Of a stretch of 64,000 nt of DNA, positions 1 through 10,600 are shown piece after piece. Under the pieces are notes generated by a model. It did no database searches. It was given only the letters and a program-made list of their open reading frames with translations, and was not told the DNA's origin. The first letter of the stretch is position 1, and the number at the start of each line of letters is the position of its first letter. The position numbers and the translations under genes were made by a program. Origin of the DNA: Paenibacillus silvestris. GTDB taxonomy: Bacteria; Bacillota; Bacilli; Paenibacillales; NBRC-103111. The stretch spans positions 127,449 to 191,448 of the forward strand of contig NZ_WTUZ01000001.1 in assembly GCF_009882985.1 (NCBI RefSeq), in the 5' to 3' direction.

Positions 1-1
1 G

Positions 2-1936
2 TGGATCACGTCACTGAGCTTCGATCTGTCCGTGTACGACATTCTCGGCGTGCTGGCGGCCGGAGGCAGCGTGGTCGTTGCGCAGAAGGATGCTGTGCGC
101 GACCCGCAGGAGCTGAAGAGACTGCTCGTGGCAGGGCGCATCACGCTGTGGGATTCGGTGCCGACAACGATGAGCTATTTGGTGCAGAGCATCGAGAATG
201 AGGCTGAGGCGGCACCTTGGCAGCAAACCGATCTGCGGCTTGTCTTGGTCAGCGGGGACTGGATTCCGGTTAACCTAAAAGCACGCATGAGCGGGGTATT
301 CCCGCAAGCGCAGCTCATTGGGCTTGGGGGCGCGACGGAGGCGACAGTCTGGTCGAACTACTATCCGATTCATACGGTAAGTGAGGAGCAGCGGAGCATT
401 CCCTACGGGAAGCCGCTGGCGAACAATGTGTTCTATATCCTCGATCCGTTTGGCCTTCCGGTTCCTGACGGGGTGAGAGGGGAGCTGTTTATCGGGGGCG
501 TCGGTGTGGCGCGAGGTTATGCGGGCGATCGTGACAAAACGGAGCTGGCGTTTGTGCCGAACCCGTTCCGTCCCGGTGAGAGCATGTACCGGACGGGCGA
601 TTTGGGACGGCTGATGCCAGATGGGAATATGGAGTTCCTTGGGCGCAAGGATCACCAAGTGAAGGTAAGGGGCTTCCGCGTAGAGCTGGGCGAAATCGAG
701 TACTGGCTGAGACAGCACGCGGATATCGAAGAAGCGGTTGTGCTGTGCATCGATAGCGGAGGACGCGAGCAGCTGTGCGCGTATGTCGTGCCGACGCGTG
801 ACGTGGAAGCGGTGGAGGTCCGCGAGCATTTGGCGAAGCATCTGCCGGCCTATATGCTGCCGTCACATCTGCTGTGTATCCCAGCGCTGCCGCTGACGGC
901 GAACGGCAAAATCGACCGCAAGGCGCTGCCGGCGCCGGAGTCGGTGCAGCGAGGAGCTGTGCTGGAGCCGCAAAGCGAAGTGGAGAAGCAGCTGACGGCG
1001 ATTTGGCAGGAGGTGCTGGGCGTGAAGCAAATCAGCGTGGAAGACGACTTCTTCCTGCTTGGCGGGCACTCCTTGTTGGCGGCAACGCTGGTCGCGCGCC
1101 TAGCAGCGGAGACTGGCGTAGAGCTGCCGCTGCCGTTCATCTTCCGCTACCCGACGGTGGGGCAGCTGGCAGAGCGAATCGAAGAGATGCAACTCTTCCG
1201 TGGTGAGGCGGATACGCCAGTCACCTTGCTGCAGCAGGGCAGAGAAGGAACGATATTCTGCTTCCCTCCCGTAGCAGGCTACGGCTTTGAATATAAGGAA
1301 TTGGCGATGCAGCTGACATCGCATACCTGGTATGCGTTCGATTTCATCACAGATTCGGATCTGTTACAAGCCTATGTGAAGTGGATCACGGAGCTGCAGG
1401 CAGAAGGGCCGTACGTGCTGCTTGGATATTCGGCTGGCGGCAATCTGGCGTATGAAGTGGGAAAAGAGCTTGAAGCGCAAGGACACGCAGTTTCTGGGAT
1501 CGTAATCCTGGATGCTATGCGGCGGATGGAAGCGGAAGCAAAGACGCAGGAAGAGATTGAGCAGGAGACGGAAGAGCAGTTGAAGGCGGCGGAGAGCCGT
1601 TACGGCGAGATTGTGAAAGTGCCGTCGATCCGCAAGGAAGCGGCATTGCGAATGAATGCTTACCGGAGCTACCTGTACGGGTTGGTAAACGAAGGCAGTG
1701 TGAAGGCTCCCTTATATGTGATTACCTCGGAAGAGGAGAAATCGCGCGCGACGATGGAAGCTTATTCGGAACGACAAGTGGCGTCGTCATGGAGCGGAAG
1801 TAGTAGGGCAGAGCTCGTTCATTACACGGGCCACGGCTCTCATTTGAACATGCTGCAGGGCGTCGATTTGCAAAAAAATACCGATGTGCTGCTGGACTTG
1901 CTTGGAGCTTTCAAAGCTAGCTTTATAATTTGTTAA
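2..1936 (+). CDS. Non-ribosomal peptide synthetase, 3' part (A-T-TE), 5' truncated by window
   Basis: Open from base 2, so the gene begins before the window. The part seen is the C-terminal two thirds of an adenylation domain (FDLSVYD, GGATEAT, YRTGDL, GKIDRKALP), a carrier domain (LGGHSL, serine codon at 1070) and a type I thioesterase. The thioesterase has the GYSAGG nucleophile (serine codon at 1430), a likely Asp (1511) and the GHGSH histidine (1841). Aligned by eye to GrsA pocket positions 235-331, the selectivity string reads DLYDLSLVW. This is close to the known cysteine code DLYNLSLIW, with N278 changed to D. A thioesterase normally ends an assembly line and releases the product by hydrolysis or cyclisation. 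Here it lies upstream of the PKS and the large NRPS, so gene order is probably not assembly order. The domains are certain; the cysteine call is an inference. Confidence 0.95.
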   Translation, partial: WITSLSFDLSVYDILGVLAAGGSVVVAQKDAVRDPQELKRLLVAGRITLWDSVPTTMSYLVQSIENEAEAAPWQQTDLRLVLVSGDWIPVNLKARMSGVFPQAQLIGLGGATEATVWSNYYPIHTVSEEQRSIPYGKPLANNVFYILDPFGLPVPDGVRGELFIGGVGVARGYAGDRDKTELAFVPNPFRPGESMYRTGDLGRLMPDGNMEFLGRKDHQVKVRGFRVELGEIEYWLRQHADIEEAVVLCIDSGGREQLCAYVVPTRDVEAVEVREHLAKHLPAYMLPSHLLCIPALPLTANGKIDRKALPAPESVQRGAVLEPQSEVEKQLTAIWQEVLGVKQISVEDDFFLLGGHSLLAATLVARLAAETGVELPLPFIFRYPTVGQLAERIEEMQLFRGEADTPVTLLQQGREGTIFCFPPVAGYGFEYKELAMQLTSHTWYAFDFITDSDLLQAYVKWITELQAEGPYVLLGYSAGGNLAYEVGKELEAQGHAVSGIVILDAMRRMEAEAKTQEEIEQETEEQLKAAESRYGEIVKVPSIRKEAALRMNAYRSYLYGLVNEGSVKAPLYVITSEEEKSRATMEAYSERQVASSWSGSSRAELVHYTGHGSHLNMLQGVDLQKNTDVLLDLLGAFKASFIIC

Positions 1937-2044
1937 CACTATTTGTATCCAATTTGGGATATATCGTGAGATTTCTGGATGGTTTATGCTTAAAAAAGAA
2001 GTCAAGAAAAAGATACGATAATATTTCTGTGGAGCGTGTGACGA

Positions 2045-5000
2045 ATGAAGGAAACCAGAAACGATTTGGAACCCATTGCAGTTATTGGAATTGGATGTAG
2101 ATTTCCAGGCGGAGTCAATAGTCCTGAAACCTATTGGAAATTGTTAACTGAAGGCGTAGATGCGATTTCCGAAGTTCCTTCTGATCGTTGGGATATTGAA
2201 ACCTATTATGATCCAGACCGTTTCAAGAAAGGTAAAACCGTTTCAAAATGGGGAGGATTTCTAGATAAGATTGACCAATTCGACGTTGAATTTTTCGGCA
2301 TGTCTCCCCGTGAAGCCGTAGGGCTTGATCCACAACAGCGTTTGCTGCTTAAAGCCAGCTGGGAAGCTTTAGAGGACGGCGGTCAAGTCCTTGAACGATT
2401 GGCTGGAAGCGATACAGGTGTATTTATCGGTGGTTTTACGCTTGATTATAAATTGCTTCAATTTACTGAGAACAACCGTCATTTAGTGGAGGCTCATACG
2501 GCTACAGGCTCCATGATGACCCTGCTGTCTAACCGGATTTCCTATGTATTTGATTTTCGTGGTCCCAGTGTGTCCCTAGATACGGCCTGCTCATCTTCTC
2601 TGGTTGCTGTTCATTTAGCTTGTCAAAGTTTGTGGAATGGTGAAACATCATTGGCTTTAGCTGGCGGAGCAAATGTCATGCTGAAGCCGGATTACACCAT
2701 AGCGGAGTCAAAGGCTGGTATGCTGTCGCCAGACGGACGTTCCAAAGCATTTGATTCTAGCGCAAATGGCTATGTGCGTGGAGAAGGTGTCGGCGTTGTC
2801 GTATTAAAGCCATTATCGAAAGCATTGGCTGATGGAGATCATATTTATGCGTCAATCAAAGCAACGGCGGTTAACCAGGATGGACATTCCAATGGGCTTA
2901 CTGTCCCGCGTGGTGAATCGCAAGAAGCGCTGCTGCGGCAGGCCTATTCCAGGGCAGGAATTGAACCGAGAGAAGTCCAGTACATGGAAGCGCATGGAAC
3001 TGGCACGCCAGTGGGAGACCCGATTGAGGTTAATGCCTTGGGGAAAGTTCTTTCCACAGATCGTCCAGAAGGAAATAAATGCTTTATCGGATCCGTCAAA
3101 ACAAACTTTGGTCATACGGAAGCGGCTGCTGGAATCGCTGGGTTAATCAAAACCGTACTCAGCATGAAGCATAAAGCTATTCCTCCACACCTTCACTTGA
3201 ATGATCCCAACCCTCAAATAAGATTTGATCAGCATGCGCTGGAAGTTCCACGATCCCTTACACCATGGCCTAAGACAGAAGGCCCGGCTATTGCTGGCGT
3301 CAATTCCTTTGGTTTTGGGGGGACGAATGCTCACGTAGTCCTGCAAGAGGCTCCGCCTGCCACGATGGCTGTTCGGACGTATAAAGAGCAGTCCTATATT
3401 TTTCCGGCATCGGGCCGCAGCTTAGCAGCTCTTAAGGATGTCGCACGCAGTTATAAACAGTTTTTGGAACAAAATGACTCGCCGGAAGCATCATTTTTAC
3501 ATGATCTTTGCTATACGGGAAGCATGAGACGTACTCATCACGGTTACCGGCTTGCGGCTGTAACGAAATCCAAACGAGAGCTTACCGAGCAACTACAAGC
3601 ATTTATTGAAGAAGGGTCTTATGCTGGTTTGAGCTATGTGCAGGAGATTCAGAATAATGATTTGATTCCGAATTCGTCCATTAATAAGCCTATTGTTTTT
3701 GTATATTCAGGAATGGGACCTCAGTGGTGGGCGATGGGACGGCAATTGCTCGAAAAGGAGCCTGTATTCCGTCAAGCAGTTGAAGAATGCGATCAGCTTC
3801 TGCAGCCTTATACGGGCTGGTCTTTACTAAACGAGCTATTAAAAGATGAAGAGCAGTCACTGATGGAAGAAACGGAGGTTGCCCAGCCAGCTATCTTCGC
3901 TCTGCAAGTAGGGCTCACAGCACTATGGCGCTCATGGGGAATCAAACCAGATGCTATCGTCGGACACAGCGCAGGCGAGGTAGCTGCTGCGTATGCGGCT
4001 GGTGTCTACTCAATCGAACAAGCAGCACTTGTTATTTACCATCGCAGCAGGCTGCAGCAGAAAACGACGGGTCTTGGCAGACTTGTCGCAGTAGGGCTAT
4101 CCCCTGAGGAGATTCAACCTTTATTGCAAGGTTATGAAGACAGAGTATCTATTGCTGCTATTAACAGTCCTACATCTCTGACCTTAGTCGGCGATCCTAT
4201 TGCGTTAGAGATGATCACCAAACCTCTGGAAGATAAGGGTGTATTCTGCCGTTATTTACGTGGAAAAGTGCCCTATCACAGTCATTATATGGAGCCGCTC
4301 AAGGAAGAGCTGATGGATTGTCTGAAAGATCTGTCTCCCCAAAACGTTGTCATACCGCTATACTCGACGGTTACTGGGGAACAAATCGATGGAGCGAGTT
4401 TAAACGCTGATTATTGGTGGAAAAACGTACGGAATCCAGTCTATTTCGCTGCTTCTATCCAAGAGCTTCTGAAAGCCGATTATTCTGTTTTTGTTGAAAT
4501 CAGCCCGCACCCCGTGTTGATTAATTCTATTGTTGAAACGATGAGGAATGCCAATAAAAAGGGTGTTGTTATCACATCGCTGCGCCGGAATGAAGATGAA
4601 AAGGTGAAGATGCTGGAAGCGCTGGGCCAGCTGTACACTACAGGTTATCCGGTCGATTGGAAGCTCTTTTATCCGGATGCAGGCAAGTACGAGAAGCTTC
4701 CAACTTATCCTTGGCAGCGCGAGCGCTATTGGCAGGAATCGGAAGCTTCTGAGCAGGAGAGATTGGGTTATAAGGTCCATCCTCTCTTAGGTCGCCAAAT
4801 CTCTTCCCCACTGCCAACCTGGGAAGTAGAAGTGAATACAACGCATTTGACATATTTGAATGACCATAGAATTCAGGGTGCAGTCGTATTCCCGGGTGCT
4901 GCTTACGCCGAGATGGGCTGGGCAGCGGCTAGAGAAGTGTATAAGGATGCGGCATCCATTTTGGCTGCTGACAATGTCCAATTTCGCAAAGCGTTGTTCA

Positions 5001-7621
5001 TACCAGACGGTGAAACGGTCATCCTCCGGCTCATCTTTAATCCGAAAGATGGAGAATTCAATATTTATAGTGCTTCCCGCAGAGAAACTAAGGATTGGAC
5101 GCTGCATGCATCAGGCAAATTGGTGGTCCAGACGAAGAATAAGCAACAGCAAATCCCTTTATTAGAAATTAAATCACGCTGTAGTGCGAAAATTGAGAGT
5201 GAGGAGTGCTATCAGCAATTCCGCACACTTGGTTTGGAATACGGAGAGACTTTTAGAGGGATTGATGAACTATGGCAGGGCTTCGACGAAGCCGTTGCGA
5301 AGGTGTCCATACCTGCTGATCTGCTCCATGAGGTTGATAAGTACAACATTCATCCTGCGGTGCTTGATTTATGTTTCCAGGTGCTTGCTGCTGCATTGCC
5401 TTTCACTTCCGATGATCAAACGGAAACGGTTTATATGCCAACAGGTGTTAATGAAACCTTCTCTTATGAGAAAGTCAAGCCTGAGATGTGGATCTACGCT
5501 CGTATTATTAGTCAAACCGAGTCCATATTAATTGGTGATATCTTTTTAATGGATGAGCAAGGTCATGTGATTTTTGAAATTAATAAATGTCATGCGAGAT
5601 CATTGAAAGAGCAATCCGGCGGTAAGAGCATATCAAAAGAGCAGTCATTCTACGATATGCAGTGGCAGCCTCAGCAATTAGACCAGGCTGAGAGGGTCGA
5701 AGCCAAGGAGCTTAAACAAGGTAAATGGCTGATCTTTGCCGATCAAGGCGGCGTAGGCCAAAGTATAGCAAAGCTGCTAGTTGAACGCGGTGAGTCGTAC
5801 GTTATGATTTACCCGGGAGAAAGTTTCTGCAAATCGGAACAATCCGATGAATACCAGATTCAAACCTCTCATGTTGAGCAATTCCGCAAGCTGATCATGG
5901 AAACAGCAGGAGCGGACTTGCAGTTAAAAGGTATCATTCATCTATGGAATCTCGATGCGGAGTCTATGGAGCAGGCCACATTGAAGTCCATTCGCGAGGC
6001 CGAGCTTCTGGGCAGCATCTCTGTCCTGCATCTTGTTCAAACCGTAGCTGAGGTGAATTGGAGAACGAATCCACGGCTGTGGATTATTACCCGAAATGCG
6101 CAAAGCGTTGTTGAACATAATAGTCCAGTACAAGTACTGCAGGCGCCAGTTTGGGGCTTGGGTAAAGTTATTCATCAGCAAGAGCACAGGGATATCGGCG
6201 GCGGCATGATTGATTTGGATAGTGCGCCAGCTTCCAATGAAGCCGAATGCATACTGGATGAAATAACTGGGGCCAGCAGGGAAGATCAGATCGCCTTCCG
6301 TCAAGAAACACGGTACGTTGCCAAGCTGATGGAAAGAACGGATATCGCTTTGCCGATTCCTCCGATTTTACGCATGGATGGCAGCTACTTGATTACAGGC
6401 GGATTCGGGGCGCTTGGCTTATTGATTGCTAAGTGGCTGGTAGAGCATGGCGCGCGTCATTTGATTCTGATGGGGCGTCAAACTTTACCGGAGCGTCATC
6501 AGTGGAACCAAGTGCCGCAGGATAGTCCAGTGGCTGCTCGTATTCAGGCAGTAAAAGAACTGGAACAGCTTGGCGCTTTCATTCATGTGGCAGCCGTCGA
6601 TGTGAGCGATGAGATGAGCTTGTCCGCTTATATCGAAGAATATCAGCAAGAGAATTGGCCAGAGATTCGGGGAGTTATCCATTCGGCAGGCGTTGCTCAT
6701 CCCAAAATTCTGTTGCGGGTAGAACAGCAAGAATTCAGTCAAATAATGGAGCCCAAAATGATAGGCTCATGGAATTTGCATAAGCAATTTGAGCATAAAT
6801 CACTGGACTTCTTTGTATTATTCTCATCGATCGCTTCTGTCGTTGTATCTACGGGACAAGGCAGCTATTCAGCTGCAAATGCTTTTCTGGATGGCTTAGC
6901 TCATTATCGTAAAGCGATTGGATTGCCTGCTGTAAGCATTAACTGGGGACCGTGGGGACAGGTCGGAATGGCTACACAGCTGGATCTGCTGCAATATTTC
7001 ATACATCGTGGCTTCTACCCGATGACAAACGATCAAGGTTTGGAAGCCTTTGGGTACTTGCTTGGACAAAAAGTGGCGCAAGCGACTGTGGTCGGTGCAG
7101 ACTGGCCAGTGGTTGCGGAAGTTAATTTTCCGTTAGGGCTTGAACCGACTATGCTTTCTGTTGTTGTTTCCCAAGGAAAGGTGGATTCGGGCGCAGGGTC
7201 TTCCGATGCGGAGCAGCAGAAGGATCTGCTTGAAGAACTTTTAGCGATTGAGAATGAAGTTGACCGGCGTGATCAAATGATTTCATATTTACAGGATATG
7301 GCGGCGATCGTACTTCGCTTGAATCGTTCCAAGTTGTCCTCTGAGCAAACGCTTAGTCATCTTGGCTTGGATTCTATGATGGCAATTGAATTGAAGAATC
7401 GTATGGATAACGCTTTTAAAGTAAATATCACGATTGTCGATCTTTTAAAGGGACCTAGCATTGCTCAACTGGCTGATCAAGTACTAGTTCAGATGATCGA
7501 ACAGCCTGTCGCCAATATAAATGAAGAAACGGCTGAGGTCATTCAAGATCTGGAGAATTATTCGAGTGAACAGCTAATGGCATTGCTTCAGGAAGTTGCT
7601 GCAGGGGGAGAAAAAGAGTGA
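2045..7621 (+). CDS. Type I polyketide synthase, single module KS-AT-DH-KR-ACP
   Basis: 1,858 residues. The ketosynthase (about 10-430) has the DTACSSS cysteine (C182), the EAHGTG histidine (H317) and the NFGHTE histidine (H357). The acyltransferase (about 555-850) has GHSAGE (S642); its substrate motif reads YHSH, which does not settle malonyl versus methylmalonyl. The dehydratase (about 915-1190) has H941 in a DHRIQGAVVFPGA context and D1108 in HPAVLD. The ketoreductase (about 1445-1625) has GGFGALG and Y1608 in YSAANAF. The ACP serine is S1777 (LGLDSMM). There is no enoylreductase, so an alpha,beta-unsaturated two-carbon extension is expected. The protein starts directly with KS and has no loading domain, so a starter must come from another protein or from fatty acid metabolism. 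It overlaps the next gene by 4 bp and is clearly AT-richer than the NRPS part upstream. Confidence 0.96.
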   Translation: MKETRNDLEPIAVIGIGCRFPGGVNSPETYWKLLTEGVDAISEVPSDRWDIETYYDPDRFKKGKTVSKWGGFLDKIDQFDVEFFGMSPREAVGLDPQQRLLLKASWEALEDGGQVLERLAGSDTGVFIGGFTLDYKLLQFTENNRHLVEAHTATGSMMTLLSNRISYVFDFRGPSVSLDTACSSSLVAVHLACQSLWNGETSLALAGGANVMLKPDYTIAESKAGMLSPDGRSKAFDSSANGYVRGEGVGVVVLKPLSKALADGDHIYASIKATAVNQDGHSNGLTVPRGESQEALLRQAYSRAGIEPREVQYMEAHGTGTPVGDPIEVNALGKVLSTDRPEGNKCFIGSVKTNFGHTEAAAGIAGLIKTVLSMKHKAIPPHLHLNDPNPQIRFDQHALEVPRSLTPWPKTEGPAIAGVNSFGFGGTNAHVVLQEAPPATMAVRTYKEQSYIFPASGRSLAALKDVARSYKQFLEQNDSPEASFLHDLCYTGSMRRTHHGYRLAAVTKSKRELTEQLQAFIEEGSYAGLSYVQEIQNNDLIPNSSINKPIVFVYSGMGPQWWAMGRQLLEKEPVFRQAVEECDQLLQPYTGWSLLNELLKDEEQSLMEETEVAQPAIFALQVGLTALWRSWGIKPDAIVGHSAGEVAAAYAAGVYSIEQAALVIYHRSRLQQKTTGLGRLVAVGLSPEEIQPLLQGYEDRVSIAAINSPTSLTLVGDPIALEMITKPLEDKGVFCRYLRGKVPYHSHYMEPLKEELMDCLKDLSPQNVVIPLYSTVTGEQIDGASLNADYWWKNVRNPVYFAASIQELLKADYSVFVEISPHPVLINSIVETMRNANKKGVVITSLRRNEDEKVKMLEALGQLYTTGYPVDWKLFYPDAGKYEKLPTYPWQRERYWQESEASEQERLGYKVHPLLGRQISSPLPTWEVEVNTTHLTYLNDHRIQGAVVFPGAAYAEMGWAAAREVYKDAASILAADNVQFRKALFIPDGETVILRLIFNPKDGEFNIYSASRRETKDWTLHASGKLVVQTKNKQQQIPLLEIKSRCSAKIESEECYQQFRTLGLEYGETFRGIDELWQGFDEAVAKVSIPADLLHEVDKYNIHPAVLDLCFQVLAAALPFTSDDQTETVYMPTGVNETFSYEKVKPEMWIYARIISQTESILIGDIFLMDEQGHVIFEINKCHARSLKEQSGGKSISKEQSFYDMQWQPQQLDQAERVEAKELKQGKWLIFADQGGVGQSIAKLLVERGESYVMIYPGESFCKSEQSDEYQIQTSHVEQFRKLIMETAGADLQLKGIIHLWNLDAESMEQATLKSIREAELLGSISVLHLVQTVAEVNWRTNPRLWIITRNAQSVVEHNSPVQVLQAPVWGLGKVIHQQEHRDIGGGMIDLDSAPASNEAECILDEITGASREDQIAFRQETRYVAKLMERTDIALPIPPILRMDGSYLITGGFGALGLLIAKWLVEHGARHLILMGRQTLPERHQWNQVPQDSPVAARIQAVKELEQLGAFIHVAAVDVSDEMSLSAYIEEYQQENWPEIRGVIHSAGVAHPKILLRVEQQEFSQIMEPKMIGSWNLHKQFEHKSLDFFVLFSSIASVVVSTGQGSYSAANAFLDGLAHYRKAIGLPAVSINWGPWGQVGMATQLDLLQYFIHRGFYPMTNDQGLEAFGYLLGQKVAQATVVGADWPVVAEVNFPLGLEPTMLSVVVSQGKVDSGAGSSDAEQQKDLLEELLAIENEVDRRDQMISYLQDMAAIVLRLNRSKLSSEQTLSHLGLDSMMAIELKNRMDNAFKVNITIVDLLKGPSIAQLADQVLVQMIEQPVANINEETAEVIQDLENYSSEQLMALLQEVAAGGEKE

Positions 7622-10600
7622 GTGATTTCAAAAGAAAATTCGATGGACTTTCACCGGAAAATAAAGCTCATGTTATTGAACTTATGAAAAAGAAAGCACG
7701 CGCTGAGCTGGAAGCTTCTATTCCAGTTCAGTCACGGGATTCGAATGAATTCCCGCTTTCCTTCCAGCAGCAGCGCCTGTGGCTGTTAAATGAAATGGAG
7801 TCGGGAAATCCGTTCTATAATGTACCCAGCAGTTTCCGATTGAAAGGTGAACTGCACCTTAACGCTTTGCAAAAGAGTTTGAACGAAATGAGCAAGCGTC
7901 ATGAAATTTTACGAACAAGGTTTGTAGTTGGAGAAGGAGGGCAGCCTGTTCAACAGGTTGCTCCTCTGTATGCCATGACGCTGGATATAATTGACTTAAC
8001 TCACGTTGAACAGCATGAAGCCCAGCATGAAGCACACCGCTGTATTCGGGAACAATGTCTTCGACCTTTTGATTTGAAAGAAGTGCCTTGGCGGGTAGCG
8101 CTTGTCAAGCTTAATGAAATAGAGAGTATTCTTGTTTTGAATATGCATCATACGATTTTTGACGGCTGGTCTTTACAGGTATTCATGCAAGAGTTGCTGA
8201 CGATTTACGACGCTTTTGCCAAAGGGCTTCCTTCACCACTTGCGGGGCAAACGATTCAGTATGGTGATTATGCTTGCTGGCAGCGTCAATTGTATCAGGA
8301 AGAGGCTTTAAGGGAGCAGTTTGTGTATTGGGAGCAAAAGCTGCAGCATGTTCCGGTTGTGGAACTGCCTGGCGATCATCCCCGCCCTGCCGTACAGACC
8401 TTTGCTGGTGCATGCCATACGATCATTGTGCCAAAGCCATTATATGATTCACTTAGAGAATTGAGCCGAAGCGAAGGGTCCACTTTGTTTGCGGTCCTTT
8501 TGTGTGCTTTTAACCTATTACTTTATCGGTATACCTCTCAGGAGGATATTACGGTGGGCACACCTGTTCTTGGGCGTAACCGCAAAGAATTGGAAGGTCT
8601 GATCGGGGTATTCATGAATATTCTGGTTCTCCGCACGGATTTGACCGGTAATCCAAGCTTTCAAACACTTTTACATAAAGTTCGCTCCGAAGCCTTAGAT
8701 GCATTCAGCAATCAGGATGTTCCTTTCGACAGTCTAGTGGCCCGCTTGCAGCCAAGCCGCTCGTTAAGCCATAGTCCATTATTTCAGATTATGTTTGCCT
8801 TACACAGTTTTCTTCCGGCAATGAAGCTCCCTGGTCTAGAACTGGATTATATGCATCTGGACAGCGGCACTTCTAAATACGATTTATCTTTGGAAATTTA
8901 TGAGCGCTCTGAGGGCATGTTATGCAATTTTGAGTATAATACCGATATTTTTGATGCAGAACGTATAGAACGAATGGGATCGCATTTTTATGCCTTGTTA
9001 GAAAGCCTTGTCGCTAATCCCGCACAGCGGATTATGGATTGGGATTCGGCTGAGCTGCTAAGCGAGCAGGAAAAGAAGCAAATTCTCGAGCAATTTAACG
9101 ATACTAAAGTCGAGTTCCCACAAGGTGTATCGATTCATCAGTTATTCGAGGAACAAACAGCGCGCACGCCAGAGCGCCTGGCAGTGATCCATGAGCATAC
9201 GCAGCTGACATACCGTGAGCTGAATGAAAGAGTGAACCGATTGGCCTGGACCCTGCGCCAGAAGGGAATCGGAGCGAACGATGTCGTGGGCGTATGCGCT
9301 GAGCGCTCACCTAAGATGATTGTGGGTATCTTAGCAATCCTTAAAGCTGGGGGCGCGTATGTGCCGATGACACCGGATTTGCCGGAAGGCCGCCTGGCTT
9401 ACATGCTGGCGGACAGCGGAGCGAAGCTGGTGCTGACAGAGCGCCGATTGGCGGAGAAGCTGGGCAGTGTTGCGCCGGACATTCTTTGCTTAGATGAAGA
9501 GAGCACTTATGCCGAGGATAGCGCCAACTTGCCGGAGACGGCTGATGGAATTAATGACCGAGCACTAGCGTACATCATCTATACGTCGGGCTCAACCGGT
9601 CAGCCAAAAGGCGTTATGGTGGAGCATGCCTCTGTCGTGAACCTGTTATATGCGCTGCAAGTGGAATATCCGCTGTTGCCCGAGGATCGTTTCTTGCTGA
9701 AAACGACCTTCACCTTCGACGTATCGGTGCCGGAGCTGTTCGGGGGCTTCCTGACGGGAGCGGCGCTGGTCATCCTGCCTGACGGTCAAGAGAAAGATCC
9801 AGAAGCGATCGCGCATACGATTCGTGAACACAATGTGACGCACATTAACTTTGTGCCATCGATGCTGCGTGCTTTCTTGCAGATGCAGCCCGGTGGCTCG
9901 ATGTCGGGACTGAAGTATGTGTTTGCAGCGGGCGAGGCTTTGGCGCCGGATTTGGTGCAAAGCTTCTATCGCCAAATGGATGGAGCTGAATTGATTAACA
10001 TATACGGTCCGACGGAAGGTACCGTGTATGCGACGGGTGAGAGATTGCGCGCCGATACGAGCGTGGTTCGTGTACCGATTGGCCGTCCGCTATCTAACGT
10101 GCGGGCGTATGTGATCGACACAGCCGGTCATCTGCAGCCTGTTGGCATTGCTGGGGAACTGTGTCTGGCTGGGGCTGGTCTAGCAAGAGGATACGTTAAT
10201 CAGCCGGAGCTGACGGCGGAGAAGTTTACCCGAAGCCTGACTACTGGGGAGCGAATGTACTGCACGGGCGATCTGGTGCGCTGGCTGCCAGACGGCAGCA
10301 TCGAGTATTTGGGGCGGATGGATCATCAGGTGAAAATTCGCGGGTACCGCATCGAGCTTGGAGAGATCGAAGCGGCTCTGCTGCAGCTGGAAGCCGTCCG
10401 CGAGGCGACGGTTATCGACCGTGAGGAAGGCGGGGAGCGAATCCTGTGCGCCTACGTTACAGCATCGCGCGAACTGACGGTATCCGGATTGCGTGCGGAG
10501 CTGTCGCAGAGCTTGCCGTCCTACATGATACCGGCAGCGTTCGTGCAGCTGGAGCGATTGCCGCTGACGACCAGCGGCAAAATCGACCGTAAAGCGTTGC

